A DNA stretch of 58,779 bases, taken from Bacteroidales bacterium (GTDB lineage Bacteria > Bacteroidota > Bacteroidia > Bacteroidales > UBA932). Shown here piece by piece: positions 9,262 to 20,300 of this stretch. How positions within the stretch are numbered: position 1 is the stretch's first letter; every line of letters starts with the position of its first letter. Under the pieces are notes generated by a model. The model worked only from the letters and a program-made list of their open reading frames with translations, ran no database searches and was not told where the DNA came from. The stretch lies in NCBI GenBank assembly GCA_024694675.1, contig JAILJO010000043.1:1-58779 (forward strand). The letters run 5' to 3'. The position numbers were made by a program, and so were the translations under genes.

Positions 9262-10959
9262 TTATTCAGCGAAGAAGGTAGGAGTGCAGGATTTGATGAT
9301 GTACCAGGTTCCAGAACCGTCTACGGCACTCTCCGTACCGAAGAAGTAATGGCCGTTGGCCGCCGGGTCGCTGGCATAAGGTGATGTGCTGGTGTGCACT
9401 TTCTTGCTGACCCCGTTGTAGAAGAACTCCAGGTCAATGTTTGCTGCGTTGTCTGCATTGGGACGGAAGTCCATGCGGTACTCAGTAATGGCATTGAGCT
9501 CGTCCTTCGTAATGTCGAACTTGGTAGAGCCGTAAGTGGTATGTGCGCCGTTGGTGCGGAGACGTTTGTTGCCGGCCAGGTTAATCTGGCACTGGAGTTC
9601 TGAATCCCCGGCCGCGTCGTGGGAACAGCAGTAGAACTGGGCGGTATCGTCAAAGTTCACTTCACCCATTGCCAGGACGAGTGATACGTAACGGGCGGCA
9701 TCCTTCAGGGTCACGCGGGACTTCTTGTCTCCGAAAATCTTCACGGAACCGTCTTCCTGGACCTCAGCGTCGGTGAACTCGAAGTTCACATCCTGGGTGA
9801 GTTCCAGCTCTGCGTATGCTCCGCCGGTAGCGGAAACGCTTACCTTTCCGGTCTTGGTCTTGAAGATGTTGTTGAAAGGAGCAGTTACCTTGAAGTGGGA
9901 TGCGTCAACTTTCTCCACGGTCCAGCCGGCCGTCTCGGTTGCGGGCTCCCAGGAGAGGGTGGTGTTGACCTCGATGGTCATCTCGCCGCCCAGGCGGGGC
10001 AGTTCGGTGCTGGCGGGAGCCACAATCTCGAAGGTGAAGCCGTTCTGGGATACCTCGAATGTCTTGTCCACACCACCTGCGGTAACCGTGACGTTTGCCT
10101 TGCGGAGGGCTCCGTCATTTGCTGAAGCGGTAGCTGTGATGGCTGTGACCGAGCCGTTTCCGACACCGGAGGCAACGTCGAAGGTGAGCCATGACTTGTC
10201 AGAACTGACTTCCCAAGGGAGGTCGGTCTTGATGGTGAAGGTCTTGGCCTCGCCTGCCGATGAGAAACTCTCGGAGAGCTCCGTCAGCTTGAAGGTTCCC
10301 TTCTGGGTGACGTCGAAGCTTTCTTCCTGGTCACCGGCCGTGACGGTCACGGTAGCTACACGCTCGACCACTTCGCTGGGTGCGGCAGTGGCAATGATGG
10401 TTATGGTACGTCCGTCAGGATCGGGATCTCCGTTTTCGCGGTTGAAAGTGAGCCAGCCTTCGCTTGAACGGACCTCCCAGGCCATGTTGGACTGGATGGT
10501 GAAGCTGAGGTCGCCACCTGCGGCAGCATAGTCCTTCACCATAGGAGTGATGAACAGTTTGCCTGCGCGGGCCTGCTTGACGGTGATTGTTTTTGCATTG
10601 ACGATGTTGTCGCCGCGAAGCGTCAGTGTAGCGCTGCGGTCGGTTGTTCCGGTGTTTTCCTGGGCGGTCACAACCACATCGGTGATGAGGGCACCGGCGG
10701 CACTGGAGGGAGGGGTGACTGTGAGCCAGTCAGCACCGCTGGAAAGAGTAATGGTCCAGGGCGTGTTGGAGCTCACGTTGAAGGTAATATTGCCCGGGTT
10801 CTGGGCCGGGAGGTTGTAGGTGTCCACGGCACTGCACTCCATGCGGATGGATGCAGCAGCCTTCTCAGGGGTCATCTGCGTGTCTATCTGGTACATCTGG
10901 CAAGCAGCCACAGTACCAAGCACAGCCAAACCGGCAAAGATTTTTGTAAGGGTTTTCAT
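9262..10959 (-). CDS. BACON-domain surface glycan-binding lipoprotein (four repeats)
   Basis: The start at 10959 (MKTLTKIFAG) is preferred over 10980 because it begins the lipoprotein signal directly; Cys20 follows TVAA. Four BACON-like repeats cover about residues 25-395, with repeated WTITLSSGADWLTV, WEVRSSEGWLTF and WEVSSDKSWLTF cores. The last 170 residues form a beta-rich domain (YRMDFRPN, DLEFFYNGVS) with some similarity to the C-terminus of the neighbouring 520-residue protein. It follows SusD by 29 bases. Likely binds the target glycan at the cell surface and hands it to SusD; ligand unproven. Confidence 0.78.
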   Translation of the reverse strand: MKTLTKIFAGLAVLGTVAACQMYQIDTQMTPEKAAASIRMECSAVDTYNLPAQNPGNITFNVSSNTPWTITLSSGADWLTVTPPSSAAGALITDVVVTAQENTGTTDRSATLTLRGDNIVNAKTITVKQARAGKLFITPMVKDYAAAGGDLSFTIQSNMAWEVRSSEGWLTFNRENGDPDPDGRTITIIATAAPSEVVERVATVTVTAGDQEESFDVTQKGTFKLTELSESFSSAGEAKTFTIKTDLPWEVSSDKSWLTFDVASGVGNGSVTAITATASANDGALRKANVTVTAGGVDKTFEVSQNGFTFEIVAPASTELPRLGGEMTIEVNTTLSWEPATETAGWTVEKVDASHFKVTAPFNNIFKTKTGKVSVSATGGAYAELELTQDVNFEFTDAEVQEDGSVKIFGDKKSRVTLKDAARYVSLVLAMGEVNFDDTAQFYCCSHDAAGDSELQCQINLAGNKRLRTNGAHTTYGSTKFDITKDELNAITEYRMDFRPNADNAANIDLEFFYNGVSKKVHTSTSPYASDPAANGHYFFGTESAVDGSGTWYIIKSCTPTFFAE

Positions 10960-10988
10960 ATGGCTTTTGTTATTATTCATAGGTTAGA

Positions 10989-12692
10989 CTACCATCCGGT
11001 ATTTTGAGTGAGGTTGGCATTGTTGAAGGTTTCGGCCTGCGGGATGGGATACAGGTTCATCTTCTCCGACCAGGTGCGGTTTTCCACGGCCTTCCTGCTG
11101 TAGGTAAGGGTGGCTCCGTTCTTGACGATTTCCACACCGTCCAGCTGTCCCATCACGTTCTGCGCGATGTTCCAGCGGCGGATGTCCCAGAAACGATGGT
11201 CTTCGAAGGCGAACTCAACACGCCATTCACGGCGAATTGCATCCCTGAAGGCCGCCTTGGTACTTGCAGTCACATCCGGCATGCCGGCGTTGGCGCGTAC
11301 CTGGTTCAGGGCGTCAAGGGCGCTCAGGGTGAACGTGCCGTCCGTCGCGGAAGGGCTGTCAAGATACTCGTTCAGAGCCTCTGCATAGGAGAGGAGAGCC
11401 TCCGCATAGCGGTAAACAATCCACTGGTGCTTGTTGCTCAACGTATTTTCAGGAGTGAAACTGGTGCTCTCCTGGATGTAACGGCGCAGGTAGTAACCGG
11501 TAACCGTTCCAAGCTCGTTGCGGGTGGCGGAATAATCCTTGCCCCCAACGAATGTCTCGATGGTGGAACCCTTGAAAGCCATGCCGTTGGCCAGGATGGC
11601 GCGGGCAAAGCGGGGATCACGGCCCTCGTAAGGCTTGGTCACGTCAAAGGCGGGATCGGTTGTCTGCCAGCCGTTTGCACCAAGGGTGATGTCGTAACCG
11701 CCCAGGGTCTGGAAGGCATCTACCAGCTGCTGGCTGGGATAGGTGCCGGCCATGGAGGTGCGCTCGCCCTCAGTGAAACGTACGGGGAAGTTGTACCTCT
11801 CAAAGCTCTGGCTTTCGCTGCGGGCGATTGCCATGATAACTTCGCGGGAGAGGTAGTTGTTGGCCTTCTCCGCCGGATCCAGTACGTAATAGTTAAGGTC
11901 GATGATTTCCTTTGCCGCAGCTGCAGCTTTCTGCCACTTGGCCTTGTCACCTGAAGGATTGTGGAGAGGAGAAGCGGCGTAAAGGAGAGCCTTTGTCTTG
12001 ACGGCAAGGGCGAATCCCTTGGTTACGCGGCCAATCTCATCGTCCAGCATACCCACATAGGTGTTGGGAAGGAAGGCTGCCGCCTCGTCGCATTCCTTGA
12101 CGATGAAGTCGATGACCTCGTCGAAAGGAGTCTTCTTGATGGCGTTGGCCTCTTCTGCGGTGAGCATGGTAAGCGGCATAGCAATGTCGCCGTAACGGCG
12201 GGCGAGTTCGAAGAAGAAGTATGCGCGCAGGACCTTAGCCTGGTAAGGATAAAGGTTCAGGTGCTCCCACCACTTCGAATACTTGCTCTCGTACTGGTAC
12301 ATGGACAGGTCGAAGGTAGCCTGGAGGACACCGTTCTCGTCCGGCTGCCAGTGAGTGAGGAACTCGTTGGCGCTGCGGATGCCGTAATAGAGGCTCCACT
12401 TGTCGTCAACGGTCTGTATAGGGGTCCAGTTGCCGTTTGTAAAACGCTGCACGGAGGCATCCGGGTCTGCATATTCAGCGTCATCGGAGCCGCAGTCGCG
12501 GAGGGCGCTGGAGACATCGGCAATATCCTTGTTGGGCATGTAGCCGTAGATGTTGGTGAGCATCTTCTGGATATTGCTGTAGGTCTTGTACATATCATCC
12601 CGGGAGTACTGGCTGGAGGACTCGTCAAAGTCCAGGACGTTGCAGGAGGCTGCCAGAATGAAAGCACTTAAGATGTAAAAAAGCTTTTTCAT
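10989..12692 (-). CDS. SusD/RagB-family surface glycan-binding lipoprotein (second pair)
   Basis: 567 residues with a lipobox at ILAASC (Cys17) and an acidic run soon after (LDFDESS). Family signatures include QKMLTNIYGYMP near the N-terminus, ARAYFFFELARRYGDI, WQKAAAAAKEIID, YRYAEALLSYAEALNE and REWRVEFAFEDHRFWDIRRW, and it ends in the characteristic LTQNTGW. SusD proteins form the lid over a SusC channel and bind oligosaccharide at the surface. It follows its SusC partner by 15 bases. Confidence 0.93.
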   Translation of the reverse strand: MKKLFYILSAFILAASCNVLDFDESSSQYSRDDMYKTYSNIQKMLTNIYGYMPNKDIADVSSALRDCGSDDAEYADPDASVQRFTNGNWTPIQTVDDKWSLYYGIRSANEFLTHWQPDENGVLQATFDLSMYQYESKYSKWWEHLNLYPYQAKVLRAYFFFELARRYGDIAMPLTMLTAEEANAIKKTPFDEVIDFIVKECDEAAAFLPNTYVGMLDDEIGRVTKGFALAVKTKALLYAASPLHNPSGDKAKWQKAAAAAKEIIDLNYYVLDPAEKANNYLSREVIMAIARSESQSFERYNFPVRFTEGERTSMAGTYPSQQLVDAFQTLGGYDITLGANGWQTTDPAFDVTKPYEGRDPRFARAILANGMAFKGSTIETFVGGKDYSATRNELGTVTGYYLRRYIQESTSFTPENTLSNKHQWIVYRYAEALLSYAEALNEYLDSPSATDGTFTLSALDALNQVRANAGMPDVTASTKAAFRDAIRREWRVEFAFEDHRFWDIRRWNIAQNVMGQLDGVEIVKNGATLTYSRKAVENRTWSEKMNLYPIPQAETFNNANLTQNTGW

Positions 12693-12707
12693 ATCTCGTA
12701 TCCCGGT

Positions 12708-15449
12708 TTAGAAGTTAAACTTGATTCCAACCCAGTAGGTGCGGGTTGAAGGATAATAGGCACCAAGCTGTTCGGGGTCGGCAAAATGGATGTTGTCCAG
12801 GCTGAACAGGTTGGTTCCGGTAATGGACACCGTGGTTTCGCCGGTATTCAGCAGGCTGTTCTTGAGGGTGTAGGAAATACCCAGGTTCCTCAGCTTGATG
12901 AATGAGCCGTCGCGGTACCACAGGGAGTTGCTGCGATAGTTATTGTTGTTCTCCTGGGTGGTGAGGCGAGGCATTGTAGCATACTCCTCACGGCCGGGAG
13001 CCCAGGTGATTTCCCTCTTGAGGAAAGTCTGGGATATGGTTCCATTGTTAACCAGAGGCTGGTACAGCGGGGAATCCAGGAGGCTGACGGTAACACCGGT
13101 CACGCCCTGGAAATCCGCATAGACCTTGAGGCTCCTGTATTCCGCATGGAGACCGAAACCGAACTGGAGCAGAGGAGTGGAGGTGCCGAACATCTTCACA
13201 ACATCCTGGCTGTCCACGCGGCCGTCACCGTTCTGATCACGGTACTTGAGGTCGCCGGGACGGACCTCGCCGAAGGTCTGCTGGGGGCTGTTGTTGATTT
13301 CCATCTCGCTCTGGAAAATGCCGATGACCTCCAAGCCATATTTCTGGCCTACGGGGTTGCCCTTGCGATAGAGGTAATCGTACATCTGGTAGGCCTGGCC
13401 ATCGTTGATAATCTTGGTGAACAGCCAGCCGCCGTTGGCGTAGGCGCCGTAGCTGATCTCGCCAAGCTTATCGTCCCAGGAAAGACCAAGGTCAAAGCCC
13501 TTATAACTTTCCTCGCCAAGGCTCTGGTCGTTAACGCCGATACCGATGACGCCGGAAATGTTGGACGGGCTTATGAGGATGTTGCTGCGGTGCTCGTAGA
13601 AAGCTTCCAGATTAAGGGAAAGGCGCTTTGCGAAGTACTTGGCATCTGCTCCGATTGTATACTTGGTGGACAGTTCAGGGGCCAGGGTTACGGCAGGCAT
13701 GTCGCCTTCCTTGCGGCCGCTGTAGCTTGTTCCGCCGTTGCCGCCGAAGTAGTAGCTGTTACCGCTCACGTAATTCTCTCTCCAGAGCTCGTGCTCAAGG
13801 TCTCCGTCCGAACCGGACTTACCGGCCGATGCGTATGCCTTAATATAAGGTTCTCCCTCGTTGAGAACTGCTGCGACGCTGATTCCGGGATACCAGTGGA
13901 AACGCTTGCCCTTGGGCATGTAGGCGCTACCGGAGTAGTTGAGTACAGCGTCAACGAAGTAACGGTTGTCGTGGTTCCAACTTGCGGTACCAAGGATTTC
14001 CTGCGTCTTTGAAGAATTGTTCTGTCCGCTGTAGATCCAGGAGCGCTGCCTGTAGGCGGCGTGGGTCTCCAGATGGTTCTTACCAAAGTTGCGTTCCCAG
14101 TTCAGGCGGCCCTCCACCTCGAATTTCATCTGCAGTTTGCTGAACCAGTGGCTGAAATCCACAATCTTGGAATTGGTGCCGTAGTAAACTTGGCGGCTCA
14201 GAACATAGCTCTGGTCACCAGACATTGCAAGGGTGCTCAGAAGCTCTGAGTATGCATACTCCTTGGTAGCATCCTCCGACAGGCGGCCGATGTAGTCGAA
14301 GCCCACATGGACGTCTGCGGAAAGGCCGGGGGTGAGGGCGTTGAGATCCTGGCTCAGGAGCATGTCTGCCAGAACCTTGGTCTGGGAATACTGCTTCTGA
14401 CCGGTTTCCTGCATCTGGGCCACCGGGTTCACGGCGCCGTAGATGGAGGTTCCGCCATAGATGCCGTCGGCCTGTTTCACAGGGAAGGCAGCGGAAGGCA
14501 GGGTGTACAAGGTCTTCTCAATGCGGTCGTCGTAATTGCCCTTGTTGAATTCTGCCAGACGTGCCATAACGCCAACCTTCATGGAAGTGGTTTCCGTGAT
14601 GTTCACGTCCACATTCGACCTGATACCCAGGCGGTTGTCGTAATGGTTCGCGTTGTAGCGGTCATCGGCGGTGGCTTTCCTGTAGAGGAAGTCTTCCTTC
14701 AGATAATCAACAACGGTAAAGTAACGGAAGTTGCGGTTACCGCCTTCGAAGGTGAACTGTGCACGATGGTTGTCTCCGTGGTCACGGAAGACCTCGTTCC
14801 ACCAGTCCACGTTGGGGTAGGCGTAAGGGAACTGTCCGCTGTAGAGGGCAAGGAGCTCGGCGTCGTTGTACTTGGCGGGAAGGCCGTCCAGGGAACGGGC
14901 CTCGTTGACCATGAAGCCGTAGGTGTAGGCATCGGCAAATTCCGGTGCACGGTACATCTTTGCCAGACCGTACTGGTACTTGGCGCTCACCTTCAGCGGG
15001 GAATCCTTACCGCGCCTTGTGGTAATCATCACAACGCCGTTACCGCCCTTGACGCCGTAAAGCGCGGCGGCGGCAGCGTCCTTGAGGATGCTTATGTTGT
15101 CTATCTCCAGGCCGGTGAGGTCTTCCAGCTCGCGAGGCAGACCGTCAACCAGGATAAGCGGGCTGTGACCGTGCATACGCAGGCTGAGCTTAAGCTTGGA
15201 CTGGTTGGAGTCGTACGTGCTTGAGCCGTTCCTGACCAGAAGGCCGGAAAGCTGCCCGTAAAGGGCGTTCGCGATATCCACTTCGGGGCTCTTCTCAAAG
15301 AGGTTGCTGCCGGCTGTCTGGTTCACGTTGGCCTGGAAGTGGAAAGCGTTGCCCAGGGAAATGGAGTCAAGCTTGGACAATTCCTGCGCAAAGGCCGTGG
15401 TTCCGGCAAGCAGAAGCGGAAGAACTATATATATTATAAGTCTTTTCAT
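12708..15449 (-). CDS. SusC-family TonB-dependent transporter lacking the N-terminal carboxypeptidase-like domain
   Basis: Start at 15449 (MKRLIIYIVLPLLLAG) is preferred over 15461 because it gives a clean signal peptide ending AFAQ; the product is then 913 residues. Right after the signal comes a short linker and the plug (ILVDGLPRE, DNISILKDAAAAALYGVKGG, VVMITTRRG). The usual CarboxypepD_reg-like domain and its TonB box are absent. The remainder is an outer-membrane beta-barrel ending in the aromatic YWVGIKFNF. It imports oligosaccharides with the SusD encoded 15 bases downstream. How TonB engages a form without the usual N-terminal extension is unclear. Confidence 0.9.
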   Translation of the reverse strand: MKRLIIYIVLPLLLAGTTAFAQELSKLDSISLGNAFHFQANVNQTAGSNLFEKSPEVDIANALYGQLSGLLVRNGSSTYDSNQSKLKLSLRMHGHSPLILVDGLPRELEDLTGLEIDNISILKDAAAAALYGVKGGNGVVMITTRRGKDSPLKVSAKYQYGLAKMYRAPEFADAYTYGFMVNEARSLDGLPAKYNDAELLALYSGQFPYAYPNVDWWNEVFRDHGDNHRAQFTFEGGNRNFRYFTVVDYLKEDFLYRKATADDRYNANHYDNRLGIRSNVDVNITETTSMKVGVMARLAEFNKGNYDDRIEKTLYTLPSAAFPVKQADGIYGGTSIYGAVNPVAQMQETGQKQYSQTKVLADMLLSQDLNALTPGLSADVHVGFDYIGRLSEDATKEYAYSELLSTLAMSGDQSYVLSRQVYYGTNSKIVDFSHWFSKLQMKFEVEGRLNWERNFGKNHLETHAAYRQRSWIYSGQNNSSKTQEILGTASWNHDNRYFVDAVLNYSGSAYMPKGKRFHWYPGISVAAVLNEGEPYIKAYASAGKSGSDGDLEHELWRENYVSGNSYYFGGNGGTSYSGRKEGDMPAVTLAPELSTKYTIGADAKYFAKRLSLNLEAFYEHRSNILISPSNISGVIGIGVNDQSLGEESYKGFDLGLSWDDKLGEISYGAYANGGWLFTKIINDGQAYQMYDYLYRKGNPVGQKYGLEVIGIFQSEMEINNSPQQTFGEVRPGDLKYRDQNGDGRVDSQDVVKMFGTSTPLLQFGFGLHAEYRSLKVYADFQGVTGVTVSLLDSPLYQPLVNNGTISQTFLKREITWAPGREEYATMPRLTTQENNNNYRSNSLWYRDGSFIKLRNLGISYTLKNSLLNTGETTVSITGTNLFSLDNIHFADPEQLGAYYPSTRTYWVGIKFNF

Positions 15450-15469
15450 CTTCGGGTACATTTTTTAGT

Positions 15470-17323
15470 TTACCAACCCGGATTCTGAGTCATGCCGTAG
15501 TTCTTGTTGATCTCCACGGCAGGGATGGGTGCGAAATACCATTTGGTATCCCAATCGGTATACCATTTACGGTCAGGATAGGCAAGCTTCACTGCAGGCA
15601 GTCCCCTTGAAGGATCGCCGTATGTGAAGAAGGTTGCTTCCTTCTGCTTGTCTCCAATTGAAGTGAGTCCGTGCAGAGGTGTTGTGAAAGCCTCTGTGAG
15701 GCCCCAGCGGACCATGTCGAACCAACGCACTTCCTCAAAGCCGAATTCCAGTTCGCGCTCCAGAAGGAGGGCGGCGCGGAATTCTTCCTTGGTCATGCCT
15801 TCCGGCAGGCCGGGCAGGCCCACGCGGGCACGCACTGCGTTGACCCAGGTATAGGCTTTGTCTGAAGGACCGCCATCGGCCTCATTGTAGGCTTCTGCGG
15901 CATTCAGGAGCACCTCTGCGAAACGCATCATGCACCAGTGCGGCGGGTTGGAACGGTCGCCGTTCTGCTGAAGCACGTACTTCATCATGAGGAAACCGGG
16001 GCAGCCGTCGCCGTGGCCCTTGGCGTTGTCGTAAGCGGGACCCACGGAACCGCCCTTCCAGATGTCTCCGGGAACGCAGATGTTCTCATAAAGACGGGGG
16101 TCACGTGTCTCCGTGAAGGAGGAGTTACCCACTTTCAGGGTGCCGTTGGGATCCGGCTTGAAGAAAGGATACTCGGGCCAGTTGGCCTTGTTCTCCCAGT
16201 CGAAGTCCTCAGGGAAAGGCTCACCGTCAGCCCAGGAGAACTTGTTAACCCATTCAAGCGTGGCGCCGGAACCGTAGTCGTCCTGGACGTCGATGTGCTT
16301 GTCATGGTAACTGGTACTGTTGGACTTTCGGATGGAAATAATGCACTCCGAAGAGCCGCGGTCAAAGTAACCGCTGCGGTAGGCCAGGCGGTATGCACGC
16401 GGTGTAATCTGACCGGTAATAGCATCCGGGGTGGCCTGTACCAGGGCATACCCGCCGTTGGACAGCTGCTCCTTCATGAACTCGTCGGCGGCAGCCTTTG
16501 CGGCGTCCCAGCGGGCGGGATCATAGTTGGTGTAGCAGGTGTAAGCATCGGCCTTGGGATGCCACAGGGTGTTGGAGTTGAGAGTAGGAGAAGCGGCGTA
16601 GCAGAGGATACGGAGCTTGAGGCCAAGGGCGGCGGCGCGGGTGAGGCGGCCGTCATCGGCTGCAGACACCTTCCAGGGCAGGGCAGGTGCCGCTTCGTCA
16701 CAGAGTTGTACAATATAGTCGATGGTCTCCGCGAAGGTTTTGCGCGGGAACTTCATCTCATCATCGGTACGGACGGCATGGTCCAGGATGGGAACGCCGC
16801 CAACGAAACGTACCATGTTGGCATAGCAGATGGCCATGACCATCTTGGCCTCGGCCTTCTTCTGGGCCAGGAGTGCAGGATCCGCATTGGGAATGCGGTC
16901 TGCGTTCTCCAGGAACAGCCATGCGTAACGGATGGCCTTGTAGTCCTGCTCGGAGCCAAAGCGGTAGGTTTCACCGCCTACTCCATGACCGGACATGTTG
17001 GCGCTGAGGCCGCCGGTGTAATAAAGGTCGTTGGGGCCGTCACCCTCGGTGTGCTTACCGCTGATGAAGTGGTCTGTAATGGACTCAAGGAAGTCCGAAC
17101 CCATCTTGCTGTCGTCGCTGGTGACTATGCCGTAAGGGAGATAGTAATATGCCTGCACAAGCACCTTGTCTGCATCCTTGATGGAAGCGAACAGGGTGTC
17201 GATGGTAGCGCCGGAGGTTTCCGGAGCCTTTGACAGACCTGCGTCGCCAAGCTTCATGCTTTCACATGCGACCAGTCCTGCCGCCATAAGGGCGATAGCG
17301 AAATATTTAACTGTGTTTTTCAT
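15470..17323 (-). CDS. SusD/RagB-family surface glycan-binding lipoprotein (first pair)
   Basis: 617 residues with lipobox GLVAC (Cys20). SusD signatures include ADKVLVQAYYYLPYG, MVMAICYANMVRFVGGVPI, MMRFAEVLLNAAEAYNEADG and LLERELEFGFEEVRWFDMVRW, and the protein ends MTQNPGW. It starts 12 bases after the first SusC, so the pair is co-transcribed. It probably closes the SusC barrel and selects the oligomer taken up. Confidence 0.93.
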   Translation of the reverse strand: MKNTVKYFAIALMAAGLVACESMKLGDAGLSKAPETSGATIDTLFASIKDADKVLVQAYYYLPYGIVTSDDSKMGSDFLESITDHFISGKHTEGDGPNDLYYTGGLSANMSGHGVGGETYRFGSEQDYKAIRYAWLFLENADRIPNADPALLAQKKAEAKMVMAICYANMVRFVGGVPILDHAVRTDDEMKFPRKTFAETIDYIVQLCDEAAPALPWKVSAADDGRLTRAAALGLKLRILCYAASPTLNSNTLWHPKADAYTCYTNYDPARWDAAKAAADEFMKEQLSNGGYALVQATPDAITGQITPRAYRLAYRSGYFDRGSSECIISIRKSNSTSYHDKHIDVQDDYGSGATLEWVNKFSWADGEPFPEDFDWENKANWPEYPFFKPDPNGTLKVGNSSFTETRDPRLYENICVPGDIWKGGSVGPAYDNAKGHGDGCPGFLMMKYVLQQNGDRSNPPHWCMMRFAEVLLNAAEAYNEADGGPSDKAYTWVNAVRARVGLPGLPEGMTKEEFRAALLLERELEFGFEEVRWFDMVRWGLTEAFTTPLHGLTSIGDKQKEATFFTYGDPSRGLPAVKLAYPDRKWYTDWDTKWYFAPIPAVEINKNYGMTQNPGW

Positions 17324-17335
17324 GGTCTGCCTGGT

Positions 17336-20300
17336 TTAGAAGGTGATGTTGAGTGCAAGGTTGTAGGTCTTCACCAGAGGATACTGGCCGTCGGAGTCGT
17401 CGGAACGGGCTTCCGGGTCCTGCAGTTTCATCTTGGAGAAGGTAAGGATGTTGTAACCGGTGAACATAAGACCAAGGGACCTGATGCCCATCTTTTCGAA
17501 GAACTTGCCCTTGGAGAAGGTGTAGCCGAAGCTGGCGCTCTTCAGACGGAGGTAGGAAGCGTCCACGGTCCAGAGGGTGGAATCCATGGAGTTCCAGGGA
17601 TAGTTGGTCTTGGTGAAACGCGGCAGGGTACCGTCTTCACGGCCGGGAGCCCAGTCGTTGTCGTTGGGAATCCAGCTGTTTTCTGCAAAGTAGGTAAGGA
17701 GGCCGCGGTGGCCGGAGTTGGTGAAAGGAATACGGTAGTCCATGTTCCAAACACGGTTCACGTTGGTGGCGGCAACCCAGTTGAGGTTCAGGTTGAAGCC
17801 CTTGTAACCGAATTTCCAGTTGGAACCGAACACATATTCCGGACGATCGGGATAACCGTCTATCATCATATCGTTACCGTCGATGATATGGTCGTTATTA
17901 AGGTCAGCATACATACAGTCACCGGGATAAACGGTGGTGTTGGGCTGAGGAAGCTCAGGGTTCAGGCGCTGTACGCCCTTATCGTCGATATAGAAGTCAC
18001 TCTTCTGGTACAGGCGCACATACTGGTACAGTTTGTGACGGTTGGTGGGACCGCCGGTTTCCGCCTGGTAGGGGTACTGGGGCTCAACCTCGTCCATGTC
18101 GATGATCTTGTTGCGGGCGAAAGTAACGTTGCCGCTTATATCGTAGGTGAAGCTGCCGATGTGGTTCTTGTAGCCAAGCTCCATTTCGAAACCGTGGTTG
18201 TCCACGACACCCAGGTTCATGTTATTGGGCGTGAAGGCGATGATGGCGGGAAGAGACTTCGGGGAAATGAGGATACCCGTACGGTGCTCCTTGAAAATAT
18301 CACCGGAGAAATGCAGCTTATAGTTGTACATGTCCAGGTCAACGCCGATGTTGGACTTGACGGCGGTCTCCCAGGTAACGCCCTCGTTGCCGGGGGTACC
18401 CATCTCGTAACGCGGAACGCCGTCGCTCTTGCCGGTGCCGAAGTAATATGAACCGGCCTCTGTCCAGACGCCTTCCATGTACATGAATCGGGCGCTACTT
18501 CCCTTGTCGGAACCTACCTTGCCGATGGATCCGCGGAGTTTCAGGAAGTCTATCTGCTTGACGCTCTTCATGAACTTCTCTTCGCTGATAACCCAACCGA
18601 GGGACATTGAAGGGAACAGACCGTAACGGGTCTTTCCGGGGGCGAAGTTCTCGGAGCCGTTGTAACCGGCACTGACGTCAACCAGGTACTTGTCTGCATA
18701 TGCATATGTGGCGCGTCCTACCCAGCCCACGTATCCGCGGGGCAGCCACTCATAATTGCTGGGATAGTAGTCGCGTGACTGGTTGTACAGGAACAGGCCG
18801 CTCACGGCGTGCTTTCCGAACTTACGGCTGTAGTCCAGGCTGGCTTCGAGGTACCAGCTCTTGTCGTCAGAGGTGGACTCGCTGTAGCTGAGCGTAGGCT
18901 CGCTTCCGGAAAGGACCAGGATATAGGTGCGGTCAAAGGCTGGGTCTGCAATGCTGAGGCCGGAGTCGTTGGCCCAGGAGGCATACTCAATGGTCTGGTG
19001 ATAACCGCCGCTGCCGCTGTGTTTCTTGGTGATGGACATGGTGGTGTCGTAGCTGCCCTTCGCCTTGAACTTGAGGCCCTTGGTGATGAAGTCCAGCTTC
19101 TGGGTGATTGTCATATCCATGCCCAGGGTGGTCTTGTACTTGTTCTGGTAACCTGTCCAGTAGTAGTACTCCCAACCGTTCCACTTGGTAAGGGCGTCAG
19201 GCAGTGCCTGGGTGGATACCACCGTCACGGGCAGGCCGTTCACCGTGCCGGGGCTGGCGGTAGGATGGGACCACAGCATGGAACGCATCCAGATGTTGTC
19301 CGCACCGGCGATAGGCTCCTGCGTGTTGCCGATCATACCGCTGATGTTGAACTTCATGTCCGTGGTTTCCGTGAGCTTGAAGTCCAGGTTGGCGCGGTAG
19401 TTATAACGGTTGTAGGAGAAGTTGTTGTTGTAGGTTACGCCGGGGATCTGTTTCAGCAGACCGTCCTGGAACATGTAACCCATGGAAACGAAGTACTTCA
19501 CCTTGTCCGAACCGCCGCTGATGTTGATGTTGTTCTTGGTCTGGAGGAAGGCCTTGCGGAACATTTCCTCATTCCAGTGAGTGTTAGGGAACATCAGGGG
19601 GTCACTGCCGGTACGATAAGCTTCGATGGCCTCACGGGTAAAGTACTGCTTGTAGTCTGTGATACCGTCGTTCTGCTTGTACACGTTGTAGTAACGTGCA
19701 TAGTCGTAGCTGTCGCACTGGGTGATATAGGCCATGGGGACCTGCACACCGGTTATGGACGATGCCGTGATCTTGGGCTTACCCACATCACCGCGCTTGG
19801 TGGTGATGATGATAACACCGTTAGCGCCCCTCACACCGAACACAGCCGTTGAGGCGGCGTCCTTCAGGATTGACAGGCTCTCGATTTCATTGGGGTCGAC
19901 CGTGTTCATGGGACGTTCCACACCATCCACAAGGATGAGAGGGGTGGAAGCGCTCTCTGACAGGGAACCGACGCCTCGGATGTAGATCTTGGCGTTGTCT
20001 TCACCGGGTTGACCTGTTTCCTGAACGGTTGAGACGCCGGGCATCTGACCGGCCAGCACGTTGGTCACGTCGGCAACAGGAGCCTTGATGAGGGCTTTGT
20101 TGTCGATGGCCGTGACGGCGCCGGTAACCGTAGCCTTGGTCTGCGTGCTGTAAGCCACCACGACCGTGGCTTCGATGGACTGGGTGTCGTCCCTCAGAAC
20201 CACGGTGATATTCCGCTGCTTGCCCACCTCAACCTGTTCGGTCGTGTAACCAAGGGCGGAAATCTCCAGGACAGCAGTCTCGGCCGGGACGGTGAGGGTA

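Noticed and set aside
15938..17233. 431-codon open frame on the plus strand
   Set aside because: It is antisense to a clear SusD gene; GC-rich third positions keep the opposite frame open. Its residues show no family pattern. The same applies to the long plus-strand frames at 7861-8970, 18809-19852 and 13146-14012.
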